Shown: positions 53,660 through 63,999, numbered from the stretch's first letter. The stretch: DNA of 64,000 bases from Paludibacter sp. (GCA_031292575.1 JARLGX010000008.1:214028-278027); one strand, 5' to 3'. The notes: generated from the letters alone by a model not told the origin. Translations and numbers: made by a program.

Positions 53660-54439
53660 TTATTTAGGTTGCTTTCCGATATATGCAAGAATACCACCAT
53701 CTACATACAAAATATGCCCATTTACAAAGTTAGATGCTTCTGAAGCTAAGAAAACTGCAGGCCCCATCAAATCTTCTGGAGTTCCCCAGCGAGCAGCTGG
53801 AGTTTTTGCAATAATAAATTCATTGAAAGGATGACCGGATACGCGTATTGGTAATGTTTGGGGAGTTTCTATATAACCAGGGCCAAGTCCATTGCATTGA
53901 ATATTGTATTCACCATATTCAGACGCAATATTTTTGGTCAGCATTTTCAAACCTCCTTTTGCTGCAGCATAGGCTGAGACTGTTTCACGCCCTAATTCAC
54001 TCATCATGGAGCAAATGTTGATTATTTTACCGTGACCTTTTTTAATCATGCTTGGAATAACTGCTTTTGAAACGATAAATGGTCCATTCAAATCAATATC
54101 AATCACCTGGCGAAAATCAGTGGCACTCATTTCAATCATTGGAATACGTTTAATAATACCAGCATTATTTGCCAGAATATCAATTATACCTACTTCTTTT
54201 TCTATTTGGATAATCATGCTATTGATCTGAGTTTCGTTGGTTACATCGGCTATGTATCCATATGCCTTAATACCATCTGTAGAATAAGCAGCTATTCCTT
54301 TGTCAACTAAATCCTGGTTAATATCATTGAAAACTATAGTAGCACCTGCTTTTGCGAAACCTATGGCAATAGCATATCCTATCCCATAAGAAGCTCCAGT
54401 TACAAGAGCAACTTTCCCTGTTAAATCAAATTGGTTCAT
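53660..54439 (-). CDS. SDR oxidoreductase, gluconate 5-dehydrogenase-like
   Basis: A 259-residue cytosolic short-chain dehydrogenase. The cofactor loop TGASYGIG, NNAG motif (LANNAGI), catalytic Ser in INICSMMSE and YAAAKGG (Tyr-x3-Lys) are all present. Closest to the IdnO/KduD branch, which interconverts keto-gluconate or the unsaturated-uronate product 2,5-diketo-3-deoxygluconate. With GH88 and DUF4861 beside it, a step of unsaturated uronate catabolism is likely. It heads the small SDR-DUF4861-DUF1080 unit. Confidence 0.85.
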   Translation of the reverse strand: MNQFDLTGKVALVTGASYGIGYAIAIGFAKAGATIVFNDINQDLVDKGIAAYSTDGIKAYGYIADVTNETQINSMIIQIEKEVGIIDILANNAGIIKRIPMIEMSATDFRQVIDIDLNGPFIVSKAVIPSMIKKGHGKIINICSMMSELGRETVSAYAAAKGGLKMLTKNIASEYGEYNIQCNGLGPGYIETPQTLPIRVSGHPFNEFIIAKTPAARWGTPEDLMGPAVFLASEASNFVNGHILYVDGGILAYIGKQPK

Positions 54440-54864
54440 TCTTTAAATTTTAATTTATTTAAATGTCTATAAAGTAAATGAAACTATAATGTCCTTTTTG
54501 CTCTAAAAACTTTATTTTTCCATTAATTCTTTTTATATCGAAATTCAGGTTGTTATAGTTCATGTTTCCACTAGTTATACATGAATATTGATAATTTAGA
54601 ATTGAATTTCTTTTAAAATTAATATTATTTGGAACTTTGTTCTAATGTCCCATTAGAAAATTACACTCAATTCATTCCCTTTAAAGGTTATATAGAGCTA
54701 ACCTAAAGCTCATATTTCTTTCTCAAAACCCAAATATTTCTACTTTCCAAAAATTCAAAATATCTTGGTTTTCAATGACTTTTATATGTCTATTTTATCT
54801 TTCTACAATAATTTTCTAAACTTCTTGTGGTGAAACATCGTGCTAAGTAATTTTTCTTTAAATA
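54440..54864. other. Gene-free AT-rich gap
   Basis: The 425 bp between GH88 and the SDR gene contain no open frame of note and no clear TAnnTTTG element on the minus strand. A GAGCT/AGCTC dyad lies near 54695. It presumably holds the promoter of the SDR unit, which cannot be placed. Confidence 0.4.
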
Positions 54865-56085
54865 TCAATTAATAAAAAGTTTTTCCCCTCTATTAAGCTT
54901 TTCTAAACGTAATAATGCTTCATAATAATAATAATCTGCATAAATTATTGAAGCATTGATTTCGGAACCATTTGGCCAATGCCCAGTTGAATGAAGTAAA
55001 AAAGAAGGATTACTTTTACCACTTTGATATGCAGGACTACTTAAACTTTCAAGCATTTTTAAAGCATCATTTTTATAAACCAAAGCTTTATTTGAATCCA
55101 AATAAGTTGACATTTCAAGTAAAGCAGAGGCCACAACACAAGCTGCTGAGGCATCTTTCGGTGCATTCGGTATTTGTGGTGCATCAAAATCCCAATAAGG
55201 AACAAAGTCTTGAGGTAATCTTTTTAAATAAACATTAGCAACTTTCTGTGCAAAATTAAGATATTTTATATCGTGAGTCTCCCTGTAACAAACCGTAAAT
55301 CCGTAAATTGCCCATGCCTGACCACGTGCCCACATTGATTTATCACTATAGCCTTGATGAGTGATCCCTTTGATAAATTTACCAGTCAATGTATCGTAAA
55401 GTGCCACGTGATAACAAGAATAATCTGGTTTGAATTGATTTTTCATGGTATGGTCAGCGTGAGATACAGCTATATCATACAATCTTTTACCACCACCATG
55501 CTTAGAAGCCCAAAACAATAATTCCAGATTAATCATATTGTCAATAATAGTATTATAAGGCCAGTTATTAAATTCCATTTCACGTGGCCAAGAAAGTATT
55601 GTACCTACTTTGGGGTTAAATAATGTAGCTAAAGTATCAGCAGAATCAATTAGTATTTTCTTGTATGCTGAATTACCTGTCAAACGATATCCATTACCAA
55701 AACTGGTAAATACGAGAAAGCCCAAATCATGATCATAAGCGTGAGTATGGGACAAAAATGCCAATGATTGGGTAAACTTTTCAGCATATTGTTTTATGTT
55801 CGGGTCGTGCGTATTTTCATAGTCATACCACAGTACACCCGGCCAGAATCCGGAAGTCCATTCTTCTTTTGTTGCTTTTTTACAATTCCAGATGTTCGAC
55901 CCATTCAAAATATTCCGGGGCATTATGGTATAATCAATGGTTGAATCCCCTTTCAACTCTGTCAATGTCCTCTGTGTTTGTGCTGAACAATATTCGAGCG
56001 GTTTACTGACATCGAGTGTTTCAACTTTAACTGAGTTACAAGCACACATCACTAACAAACTAAAACCTATTAAAAACTTATTCAT
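54865..56085 (-). CDS. Glycoside hydrolase family 88
   Basis: A 406-residue lipoprotein (leader ending VMCACNS) of GH88, which removes the 4,5-unsaturated uronic acid from the non-reducing end of lyase products. The family's active-site region is visible: DHDLGFLVFTSFGNGYRLTG, GYSDKSMWARGQAWAIYGF, and a late FVPYWDFDAPQIPNAPKD. Exported to the periplasm or cell surface, it would feed the adjacent MFS permease with simpler sugars. 10 bp separate it from the permease gene. Confidence 0.88.
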   Translation of the reverse strand: MNKFLIGFSLLVMCACNSVKVETLDVSKPLEYCSAQTQRTLTELKGDSTIDYTIMPRNILNGSNIWNCKKATKEEWTSGFWPGVLWYDYENTHDPNIKQYAEKFTQSLAFLSHTHAYDHDLGFLVFTSFGNGYRLTGNSAYKKILIDSADTLATLFNPKVGTILSWPREMEFNNWPYNTIIDNMINLELLFWASKHGGGKRLYDIAVSHADHTMKNQFKPDYSCYHVALYDTLTGKFIKGITHQGYSDKSMWARGQAWAIYGFTVCYRETHDIKYLNFAQKVANVYLKRLPQDFVPYWDFDAPQIPNAPKDASAACVVASALLEMSTYLDSNKALVYKNDALKMLESLSSPAYQSGKSNPSFLLHSTGHWPNGSEINASIIYADYYYYEALLRLEKLNRGEKLFIN

Positions 56086-56095
56086 GATATAAAAA

Positions 56096-57250
56096 TTATT
56101 TTGCTGCTTTCAAAAAGAAAGCGCAATAAGTTAGATATAAAGCACTAATCAATATTACAATTACAGAACCAACTTGTGAATGGATACTATCTGACATAAT
56201 CCCCATAAAAAAAGGTATTACAGCTCCACCAAATACGCCTGTTATCATCAACCCTGAAATCTCATTCGCTTTATCAGGGCGAATCTGAATGGCTTTGGCA
56301 TAAATGATCGGAAAAACATTGGCTATTGTAAATCCCACTACACCATATAAGGCAAATAAGGCAATCTTACCCGGAACAACTAAGAGTGTTGCTATAGCCA
56401 AAACTGCAATTACAATATTAATTTTAAAAAATTTATCAGAAGAAACTTTAGCTAACAAAAAAGCTCCAATAAATGCACCGGCTGTTCGGAAAGCAAAATA
56501 AGCACTTGGACCGAAACCCGCATCGGTCGCCGAAAGTCCGCAACGTTCCATTAAAATCTTCGGTGCTGCTGTATTCAAACCAACATCTACACCGACTACG
56601 AAAAGAATTCCAAGAAATAATTGTAGGATTCGCATATCTGTAAGCAAATTAAGTACTTCTCCAAAAGAAGAGGCTTTACCATGTTCTATTTCTTCCTCAA
56701 TAGGAGTAGCCATAAGCCAAATCGTTAATAAAACAGTTATAACAGCATAAATTGGAAAAATTAATTGCCAATGACCCAATTGATTGGCCGCAAATACAGC
56801 AATAAATGGTCCGCAAAATGACGAAATTGCTTTTACAAACTGACCTGCAGTAAGACTACTGGTCAATTTATCACCTTTAACTATATTCGTCAACAATGGA
56901 TTTAATGAAACCTGAAGGATGGTATTGGCAATACCCAATAATGCAAAAGCAATAAGTGACATAACGAATGTATAACCAATTAATGGCAAGAACATCGCGA
57001 TAATTGTAATTGCATTACTCAGTAAAACAGTTTTCTTTCGTCCAATTTTATTCATTAAAATTCCAGTTGGAACTGAGAAAATTAAGAACATGGAAAAGAG
57101 TGCTACCGGAATCATATTTGACAATGTGTCACTCAAACCAAAATCTGCTTTTACGTGGGTAGAAGTAATACCTACCACATCACAAAATCCCATAATGAAA
57201 AAGCCAAACAAAACGGGAAGAATCTTTGAAATTAAATTTTCTTTTTTCAT
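56096..57250 (-). CDS. MFS sugar permease
   Basis: A 384-residue polytopic inner-membrane protein with 11-12 helices and the MFS signature between helices 2 and 3 (PTGILMNKIGRKKTVL), of the fucose/hexose:H+ symporter-like group. It sits between GH43 and GH88 and is likely their sugar importer. Substrate is not inferable from sequence. Confidence 0.87.
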   Translation of the reverse strand: MKKENLISKILPVLFGFFIMGFCDVVGITSTHVKADFGLSDTLSNMIPVALFSMFLIFSVPTGILMNKIGRKKTVLLSNAITIIAMFLPLIGYTFVMSLIAFALLGIANTILQVSLNPLLTNIVKGDKLTSSLTAGQFVKAISSFCGPFIAVFAANQLGHWQLIFPIYAVITVLLTIWLMATPIEEEIEHGKASSFGEVLNLLTDMRILQLFLGILFVVGVDVGLNTAAPKILMERCGLSATDAGFGPSAYFAFRTAGAFIGAFLLAKVSSDKFFKINIVIAVLAIATLLVVPGKIALFALYGVVGFTIANVFPIIYAKAIQIRPDKANEISGLMITGVFGGAVIPFFMGIMSDSIHSQVGSVIVILISALYLTYCAFFLKAAK

Positions 57251-57289
57251 TCTATCATTTATATCAATTTTTTATACCTAATTATATTA

Positions 57290-58918
57290 TCAATTATTTT
57301 TATCAATATGAAACCAATCAAAATCAGCATATCCACGGGTTCCGGTTTTTAATGGATTCAAACAAAAAATGCCGACTTTTGCACCTATCCATTTGCCCTG
57401 TCGAGCTCTAAAAGGCTGACCAAAAGGAATGAATTTCGTTCCATCTATGCCGTAACTAAAAGTGCAAATTGCACCATTTTTTACTTCTACACGCAAATAA
57501 ACCTTTGACTCAGAGATTGATTTTGTAGCCAATATTGTTTCAGTGCTTTTCTGTTCAGCATCAATGCATGTGCTTTGCTGAAGTTCAAAACCATTTTCTT
57601 TCTTTACCAGAGCTAAGTATGAATAATCCCATCCCATTACAATCAGTCCTGTTTTTTCCTCAGTAGTTTTAGAATAAAAATCAACTTTGGTTGTCGCTGC
57701 AAATTCCTCAGTCGGCATTTTTTGCAACAACAAATTCGGAACTTGCCAGAAATTCACATAATCTTCAGGTAAAAATTCAGCATAAAGACGCATAAAACCT
57801 AAGCGCGATGGCATTCCGGTCGATTGTTTTGGATTAGCATGCCACTGCCACTGCAAACCCAGTTTTTCGGAATTAAACTCATCACTTTCCACCGGTGTTT
57901 CTATCGGATATGTTTTACCAACATTTGGTTTCTTGTAGCTCAAAACGGGTTCACCACAACCATCACCATCTTTATCTACACCGATTACAGGCCAGTTATT
58001 CACCCATTTCATAGGTTGCAAATGAATTACACGCCCATAAGCTCCCTTATCCTGAAAATTCATAAACCATGATTCACCGGTTTGAGTTTCGACCCATCCA
58101 CCCTGATGTGGTCCGTTGATCGACGTTTTCCCCTGAGCCATAACTGTTCTGCATTCGTAAGGTCCATAAACATTTTTCGACCGCAGAGCAATCTGCCAAC
58201 CCTGTTCAACACCTCCCGCTGGAGCCATTATATAGTAATAGCCGTTTCGTTTATAAAATTTAGGACCTTCGGTGGTAAAATTCCCGTCAGGTATTCCATC
58301 GTAGACCAATGCCGTTTCACCTATTACTTTTGAAGCATCCGCATTTAACTCATTCACAGTTAAAATACTGTTCAGTCCTGCACGACTTGCAGCCCAACCG
58401 TGAACCAAAAAGACACGACCATCATCGTCCCAAAGTGGCGAAGGATCAATTAATCCCTTTCCGGGCAATACCAAAATCGGTTCAGTCCAATCACCTTCAG
58501 GATTTTTAGTCTTAATCATATAAATTCCATAATCCGGATCACCCCAGAAAATAAAGAATTCATTGTTATGGAACCGGATACAAGGTGCCCAAACACCTTT
58601 ACCATGCATCGGTTTGCTAAAAACATCATCCGGCAAAACACGCTTCATGGCATAATTCACTAAACGCCAATTCACTAAATCATATGAATGGAGAATTGGA
58701 ATGGCCGGAGCACATCCAAAACTGGAGGCTGTCATATAATAATCATCTCCCACCCGGCAAACATCCGGATCTGAATAATCCGCATTGATAATAGGGTTTT
58801 TATAGGTTCCATCACCATTATCAGCCACCCAAACTTTTGAGACATAGTTATTTTGTGCATAGTTTCCGATGCACAAAAACAATGGAACAAACAATAAAAT
58901 TAACTTGACTCTATTCAT
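57290..58918 (-). CDS. Glycoside hydrolase family 43
   Basis: A 542-residue secreted enzyme with a signal peptide (MNRVKLILLFVPLFLCIGNYAQ). The five-bladed propeller begins with NPIINADYSDPDVCRVGDDY (catalytic Asp) and continues with LIDPSPLWDDDGRVFLVHGW and TTEGPKFYKRNGYYY (general-acid Glu). The C-terminal 190 residues are the beta-xylosidase-type concanavalin-like domain. Activities of this layout include beta-xylosidase and alpha-L-arabinofuranosidase. It leads the GH43-MFS-GH88 unit. Confidence 0.9.
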   Translation of the reverse strand: MNRVKLILLFVPLFLCIGNYAQNNYVSKVWVADNGDGTYKNPIINADYSDPDVCRVGDDYYMTASSFGCAPAIPILHSYDLVNWRLVNYAMKRVLPDDVFSKPMHGKGVWAPCIRFHNNEFFIFWGDPDYGIYMIKTKNPEGDWTEPILVLPGKGLIDPSPLWDDDGRVFLVHGWAASRAGLNSILTVNELNADASKVIGETALVYDGIPDGNFTTEGPKFYKRNGYYYIMAPAGGVEQGWQIALRSKNVYGPYECRTVMAQGKTSINGPHQGGWVETQTGESWFMNFQDKGAYGRVIHLQPMKWVNNWPVIGVDKDGDGCGEPVLSYKKPNVGKTYPIETPVESDEFNSEKLGLQWQWHANPKQSTGMPSRLGFMRLYAEFLPEDYVNFWQVPNLLLQKMPTEEFAATTKVDFYSKTTEEKTGLIVMGWDYSYLALVKKENGFELQQSTCIDAEQKSTETILATKSISESKVYLRVEVKNGAICTFSYGIDGTKFIPFGQPFRARQGKWIGAKVGIFCLNPLKTGTRGYADFDWFHIDKNN

Positions 58919-59021
58919 CTTCTATTTAATGGAAATTATCTAATACAAGTACATGTATAAATACGTTGCTAACACAAAACTCACTTAACTGGAATACAAA
59001 TTATTTTTTGTCCAATTGTCT

Positions 59022-60851
59022 TTATTTTAAAAATGTTGTTATTGCATTTGTAAATTCAGGAGGTTGCTCTATACACGAGAAATGACCTGCACCTTTAATC
59101 GTAACTACTTTACTAACGGGGATGAATGATGCTAATTCGTTGATTGCTTTTTTAGTCCCATCAAAGTCGCATTCTCCCACGATAAACAACACCGGAATTT
59201 TCAGCTTATTATTCTGATAAAAATTACGGGCAGCTGTACCCAGAAATACTTTCGACGATTCGCGATGTGCTACTTGCCACATACGCCAGTCGTCAATTAA
59301 TGACATCAGAAACGGAGAATCGATGCACGAACCTTTTAGCATGGACATTTTCCAGTTGGATTTAAAAATTTTCAGGTCTTTCTCCGGATCTCGTGGCTGC
59401 AGGTCAAAGGTGAGCGCCCCATCCGCCAGTACTGCCGACTTAACGCACTCAGGATGTACAGTCATAAAATCGGAAATCACCATAGCCCCCAACGATAAAC
59501 CGACCAAGTAAGCCTTGTCTATTCTCATTACAGCCATGAACTTTTTTAAATCCTCGCATGCTGTAAAATCTTGCCCTTCAACAGGCATCGACGAGAGTCC
59601 GTACCCCCGTAAATCGTAGCGAATAACACGATAATGTTTAGCTAACTCATTAAACTGTTTGTCCCACATGCGACGATCAACACTGTGTGCATGAAGCAAA
59701 ATCAAAGGTTCACCTTGCCCTTTTTCTTCATAAAAAAGCATAGCACCACCAATATTGGCAAATCCTTGTTTTACTCCCTGAGATTGAATAATTGTTGAGG
59801 TGAGTTTAGAAATGACCGCCGCGTCATAAAACGGAGAGAACCCATCACTACGTGCCGCGCTGCCTTGGACATGAGTAATGAAAAATCCGTAAACACTGTC
59901 GCGTTTATTGATCCACGGATAAGCTCCCGCCCAACCGGGACTACTTATTTGATATGCAACTTTATTCGAGTCTACTTTTTCGCGCCACTCGCCAAAACCG
60001 TAAATCCCTTTATGAAAATCACCGAAAGCCTTTTCTATATATTCTCCAGCAAGCACCCGTGCATCGTGCACTTGATCGGCTTGCATTTCGGCTACGGTTT
60101 CATTTTTTAAAATACGCTTTCCTTTAAAGGTTCCATTATGATAAATCATATTCAGAAATTGCATATAATCATTTAGGGTTGTTTGAAATCCACCTGCAAG
60201 CATCGGAGCGTGTCCGCCGTCAAGGTTGATGGGAACAAAGTGAGAGTTTATCATTCCCAAAGGTCTGGCAATTTCTTGTTCAAAAACAGTTTCAAAATCT
60301 TTTCCATAAGCCACTTCCGCCATTCGTCCTGCCACTTGCATGGCCAAACCTCCGTATTGAAAACGACTTCCGGCTCTGAACGTAGTATCTAATTTAAGTA
60401 TTCTGGCAACCGATTTTTTTAATACGGCAAACGTGTCAATTTCAGGAACGGGCAAATAATCCTTAATACCCGATGTATGTGAAAGCAACTGGCGGAGTTT
60501 TATTTTCCCTTGTGGATTTCCACCGAATTCTGGCAACCACTGTTCTACCGTATCATCCCAGCCAAGTTTTGTTTTATCCACCACTGCTGCAATGGTTGCA
60601 GCTGCCACCCATTTCCCAGCCGAAGCCACATAGACTTTAGTGTCGGGGGTATAAGTACCATAAGACTGCTGAAAAACAACCTGATTATTTCGGACAATAC
60701 AAACGGATGCTCCGGGATAATAACTCTTTTGAATCCAGCTTCCGATAAGTTGATCCAATGGAGAAAAGTCATATTTTTTAAATTCCTGACATTGTGAAAC
60801 TGTAAACGCACAACTTAATATCAGGGCTACTAAGAATCTATTTCTATTCAT
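59022..60851 (-). CDS. Serine beta-lactamase-like domain fused to alpha/beta hydrolase
   Basis: A 609-residue exported protein (leader ALILSCAFTVSQCQ). Residues about 25-360 are a class C beta-lactamase/DD-peptidase-like domain with Ser77-x-x-Lys80 in VASAGKWV and a YGG in the second motif position where YxN is usual. Residues about 365-609 are an alpha/beta hydrolase with nucleophile Ser453 in VGLSLGAMV and the late GAGHFSCIEQPPEF with the catalytic His. Two serine hydrolases in one chain are uncommon. In this sugar cluster it may be a deacylase or esterase of glycan substituents. Confidence 0.82.
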   Translation of the reverse strand: MNRNRFLVALILSCAFTVSQCQEFKKYDFSPLDQLIGSWIQKSYYPGASVCIVRNNQVVFQQSYGTYTPDTKVYVASAGKWVAAATIAAVVDKTKLGWDDTVEQWLPEFGGNPQGKIKLRQLLSHTSGIKDYLPVPEIDTFAVLKKSVARILKLDTTFRAGSRFQYGGLAMQVAGRMAEVAYGKDFETVFEQEIARPLGMINSHFVPINLDGGHAPMLAGGFQTTLNDYMQFLNMIYHNGTFKGKRILKNETVAEMQADQVHDARVLAGEYIEKAFGDFHKGIYGFGEWREKVDSNKVAYQISSPGWAGAYPWINKRDSVYGFFITHVQGSAARSDGFSPFYDAAVISKLTSTIIQSQGVKQGFANIGGAMLFYEEKGQGEPLILLHAHSVDRRMWDKQFNELAKHYRVIRYDLRGYGLSSMPVEGQDFTACEDLKKFMAVMRIDKAYLVGLSLGAMVISDFMTVHPECVKSAVLADGALTFDLQPRDPEKDLKIFKSNWKMSMLKGSCIDSPFLMSLIDDWRMWQVAHRESSKVFLGTAARNFYQNNKLKIPVLFIVGECDFDGTKKAINELASFIPVSKVVTIKGAGHFSCIEQPPEFTNAITTFLK

Positions 60852-60882
60852 AATCTTGCGAATGTTGTATGAATAGAAATAC

Positions 60883-60914
60883 GAAGCGGATTAAGTTTTC
60901 ACCTAATCCGCTTC
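60883..60914. terminator. Stem-loop downstream of the GH97 gene
   Basis: GAAGCGGATTA and TAATCCGCTTC pair perfectly over 11 bp around a 10-nt loop, 70 bp past the GH97 stop. No long T run follows on the minus strand, so it is a possible terminator or a transcript-stabilising hairpin. Confidence 0.55.
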
Positions 60915-60984
60915 TATTAATTATTGTAAAAAAGTTTTTTATTCTATTTCAAATACTTGATTCTTAAGGTTCCACTTGGGGGAT

Positions 60985-62931
60985 TTAGGGAGCTGGGGTT
61001 ATCATTATCGCAACTCCCCCACTCGCTTTCAAGTCGAAGTTCAACACATCACCACCTTTAATTTTCTTTTCGGTGACACTTACTTTAGTTTTTGTAGGAA
61101 CCTTGTCGTCATCCTGATACATTTTCACTGAGTATTTCTTCCCTTTTTCGAGAAAATCAGTTGGAATAGTTATTCTACGTGCTTCAGTGTTGGTAATTGA
61201 ACCCACAAACCATTCAGCACCACTGCGGCGTGCTATAGTAACAAATTCACCAACTTTTCCATCAATCACTTTGGTATCATCCCAAACTGTTTTTACCTTG
61301 TCGAAAAACTCTATTTCCGGTTCGCCGTGATAAGCTGAAGGTTGGTCATACCAATACAAGAACTGAATAGGACTGTAATATACAACGGATAATGCAAGTT
61401 GATGTGCATGTGTATTTTTCACACGCGTATTGTAATAACAAATTGTATAATCTGCAGGACCTGCCAAAAAGCGGGTAAATGGTAAAATCGTATTATGGTC
61501 AGCATCAGGCATCTCCTCGTTTCCACGAACACCTTCCTGAGTCATCAAATTAGGATAAGTACGACTGAATCCTGTTGGGCGATATTCATCGTGAATATCC
61601 ACCATCAAGCCATATTCGGCGCATTTTTTTACTGCTTCGTGTAACCAGGTTGTCCAATACTGGTTTCCCACCTGCACAAATCCAAATTTAATTCCTTTAA
61701 TACCCCATTTTTTATAAAGAGGTAGAATAGAATCTAATTGTTGTATTAATGCTCGTTGATTTACATAGAGCCAAAGTCCAATCCCTTTAGAAGCCGCATA
61801 AGATGTAAGTTCTGGAATATTAAAATTTTTAGTTTGGGAAACAGTTTTTGCGTCTGAACTCATTTTCATTTCAGAGCCATACCAACCTCCATCTAAGTGA
61901 ATATATTGTAGTCCGTGTTCAGCAGCAAAATCAACACATTTCTTTGCATCCTCCTGAGTCATTTTTGCTACACGCATCACTTTTCCGGGTTTAATCCACG
62001 AAGTATCTTTAATTTTATTTGTTGGATTCAGGTTGAAAATTATGTCCTTATTTTTTATTAAATCAATAGGTTTTTCACCCACCATAATTATCCTCCAAGG
62101 AGTTGAATAAGCGGGAATCACATCTACACTGCTGTAAATTGAAGCTTGTAAGGTATTTGATTTTGTTGGATTCAGACTGAATTTCATTCTGGCGTAGTCC
62201 ACCATTTCTGCTTCAGCCAATGCTACGGTTAACCCATTCTTAAGTTCCATGGTAAGCGGACGTTCACTTTCTCCTTTCCAGTTATTTAGCGGTAGTAATG
62301 AATAAGGCCCCTGTGCCCAGGGTTCGTAATAAGCCAATGTTCCTACCGGCATGACGAATTGTGTTTGTTCTCCCACAATATGTAAAAACAAACCATTAGT
62401 TGGTTCCGGGAAATGATACCGAATAGCCACCCCTTCATTGTAAGCACGAACAACCACATCCATGAAGTAGCTTTTATTTTTGTCATAACCACCTTCCAAT
62501 TTCAAAGCATCTTTTTCTCCTTTTCGAAAGCTTACAATCATCTCATTGTAATTGTTTCGTATTGAATCGTGTTCTCCATAAACCGGTTTCCAGGTTTCAT
62601 CGAACGAGGTGCGTTGAACTCCTGTAAAATTGAGATTCTCACCCCAGACTTTACAAGTATCATTAGGAACAGCCAGCGCCGATTCGAAAGTCTGATTTCT
62701 AATCAGTACACCCAACTCAGATTCCTGCACAACTGTTTTTCCTTTATAAGAAAGTGTATAGTACATCTGGTTTTCCCCCTTTGCAATTTCTTTCTGATAA
62801 AAGCTAAACTCGTAAGCACCATCAGGCGAAGTCAGTTTATTTTCTGTTTCTTTCAGAATAGTCTGTGCATTTGCCAACATTGGCAGCAAAAATAAAATAG
62901 CTACTAATAGATTTAATTTGAGAATTTTCAT
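60985..62931 (-). CDS. Glycoside hydrolase family 97
   Basis: A 648-residue secreted enzyme with signal peptide (MKILKLNLLVAILFLLPMLANAQ). It has an N-terminal beta-sandwich (about 30-285), a (beta/alpha)8 barrel (about 290-550) with LQYIHLDGGWYGSE, LMVDIHDEYRPTGF and LMTQEGVRGNE, and a C-terminal beta domain. Members are alpha-glucosidases or alpha-galactosidases, retaining or inverting; the barrel Asp in VDIHDEY suggests the retaining group, but this needs a structure-based comparison. It lies upstream of the serine hydrolase fusion. Confidence 0.88.
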   Translation of the reverse strand: MKILKLNLLVAILFLLPMLANAQTILKETENKLTSPDGAYEFSFYQKEIAKGENQMYYTLSYKGKTVVQESELGVLIRNQTFESALAVPNDTCKVWGENLNFTGVQRTSFDETWKPVYGEHDSIRNNYNEMIVSFRKGEKDALKLEGGYDKNKSYFMDVVVRAYNEGVAIRYHFPEPTNGLFLHIVGEQTQFVMPVGTLAYYEPWAQGPYSLLPLNNWKGESERPLTMELKNGLTVALAEAEMVDYARMKFSLNPTKSNTLQASIYSSVDVIPAYSTPWRIIMVGEKPIDLIKNKDIIFNLNPTNKIKDTSWIKPGKVMRVAKMTQEDAKKCVDFAAEHGLQYIHLDGGWYGSEMKMSSDAKTVSQTKNFNIPELTSYAASKGIGLWLYVNQRALIQQLDSILPLYKKWGIKGIKFGFVQVGNQYWTTWLHEAVKKCAEYGLMVDIHDEYRPTGFSRTYPNLMTQEGVRGNEEMPDADHNTILPFTRFLAGPADYTICYYNTRVKNTHAHQLALSVVYYSPIQFLYWYDQPSAYHGEPEIEFFDKVKTVWDDTKVIDGKVGEFVTIARRSGAEWFVGSITNTEARRITIPTDFLEKGKKYSVKMYQDDDKVPTKTKVSVTEKKIKGGDVLNFDLKASGGVAIMITPAP

Positions 62932-63078
62932 TTTTTATTTTTTAAAACATTGTGTTAATTAATAGTCTAAATCGAGTAACAAAATTTAATCTTTCCGAAA
63001 TCATATTTGTTTAATTAAGCAAGCTTATAGATCTTATATTAAGGGAAATAATTACACTTTCAAATGATCCTAAAGAGA

Positions 63079-63999
63079 TTATTTACATTTCAAATAATCT
63101 TCGTACCTACAGATTTCTCCATTTTCAGTAATTCCTTCAATCACTACTGAATAATTGTTTTCATTATCGGCTGTATAAAACTTTACATGAATGATTCCAT
63201 TGCTATCAGATTTTAGTGCAGGATTCCAATAAATAGTAGATCTCAAATCAGGCTGAGAACTTTTCAAAACACTATCTACTTCATATTTAGGAACATAAAA
63301 GTATTCTGGCTTTTGATACCCAAGTGGAGAAATATGAGCTAAACTAATTGGAGTTCCTTTTTTGACTTCAACACCAGATTTCAATGTAATGGCAATTACA
63401 CCATTTCCCCCACGTAAGCCAAAAATAGCGGCATTTGCTCCTTTAAAAACCTGAATTCTCTCAATATCATTTGTGGTCAAATATGAAATATCACTAATAT
63501 CATTCATTTCTACATTGTCAACTAAAAACAACGGATTATAATTGCTACCTCTGATAGAAACACTTTCTCCAGTTACACGAATTCCCGGAATAGTATAAAG
63601 AAAGTTTAGAAAAGTCATACCCGAATATTTCTCAAGTTGGTCAGATTTAACTTCCTCATCAGCCATTCCTGAATAATACTCATTCTGCGTATCAGTAACT
63701 TTGTTCGCTTTAACAGTGACTTCTCCCAGATTAATTACGCGCATTCCACCTTCATAGTAATACTTATCTTTACTTTGTTTGAAGTACTCTTCATTAGGTG
63801 AATTATCATTATTTAAAGGAGTTGGGATAAATTCATTCGATTTTGGAAACTCATCAGAATCCGGAACAATTTCGACGTCGGTTAAACTTCTTGATTTTTT
63901 AGCTTTCAGTATAAAAGTAGTACTATCAGGAAATTCAATACCATCAATTAAGTAACGACCTACGCTGTCGGTTTTAGCTATTTTAATTGAATTTTTATA
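63079..63999 (-). CDS. TonB-receptor plug-domain protein (3' part, partial)
   Basis: The last 307 codons of a gene entering from the right edge. After a carboxypeptidase-like regulatory stretch (GRYLIDGIEFPDSTTF) comes a linker and then a TonB plug domain (NLGEVTVKANKVTD, FLYTIPGIRVTGESVSIRGS, IERIQVFKGANAAIFG). It ends shortly after the plug (EDYLKCK) with no beta barrel, so it is not a SusC-type channel; plug domains at the end of macroglobulin-like or carrier proteins are known in Bacteroidota. The upstream ATG at 63744 is internal; the frame is continuous to the window edge. Confidence 0.75.
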   Translation of the reverse strand, partial: YKNSIKIAKTDSVGRYLIDGIEFPDSTTFILKAKKSRSLTDVEIVPDSDEFPKSNEFIPTPLNNDNSPNEEYFKQSKDKYYYEGGMRVINLGEVTVKANKVTDTQNEYYSGMADEEVKSDQLEKYSGMTFLNFLYTIPGIRVTGESVSIRGSNYNPLFLVDNVEMNDISDISYLTTNDIERIQVFKGANAAIFGLRGGNGVIAITLKSGVEVKKGTPISLAHISPLGYQKPEYFYVPKYEVDSVLKSSQPDLRSTIYWNPALKSDSNGIIHVKFYTADNENNYSVVIEGITENGEICRYEDYLKCK

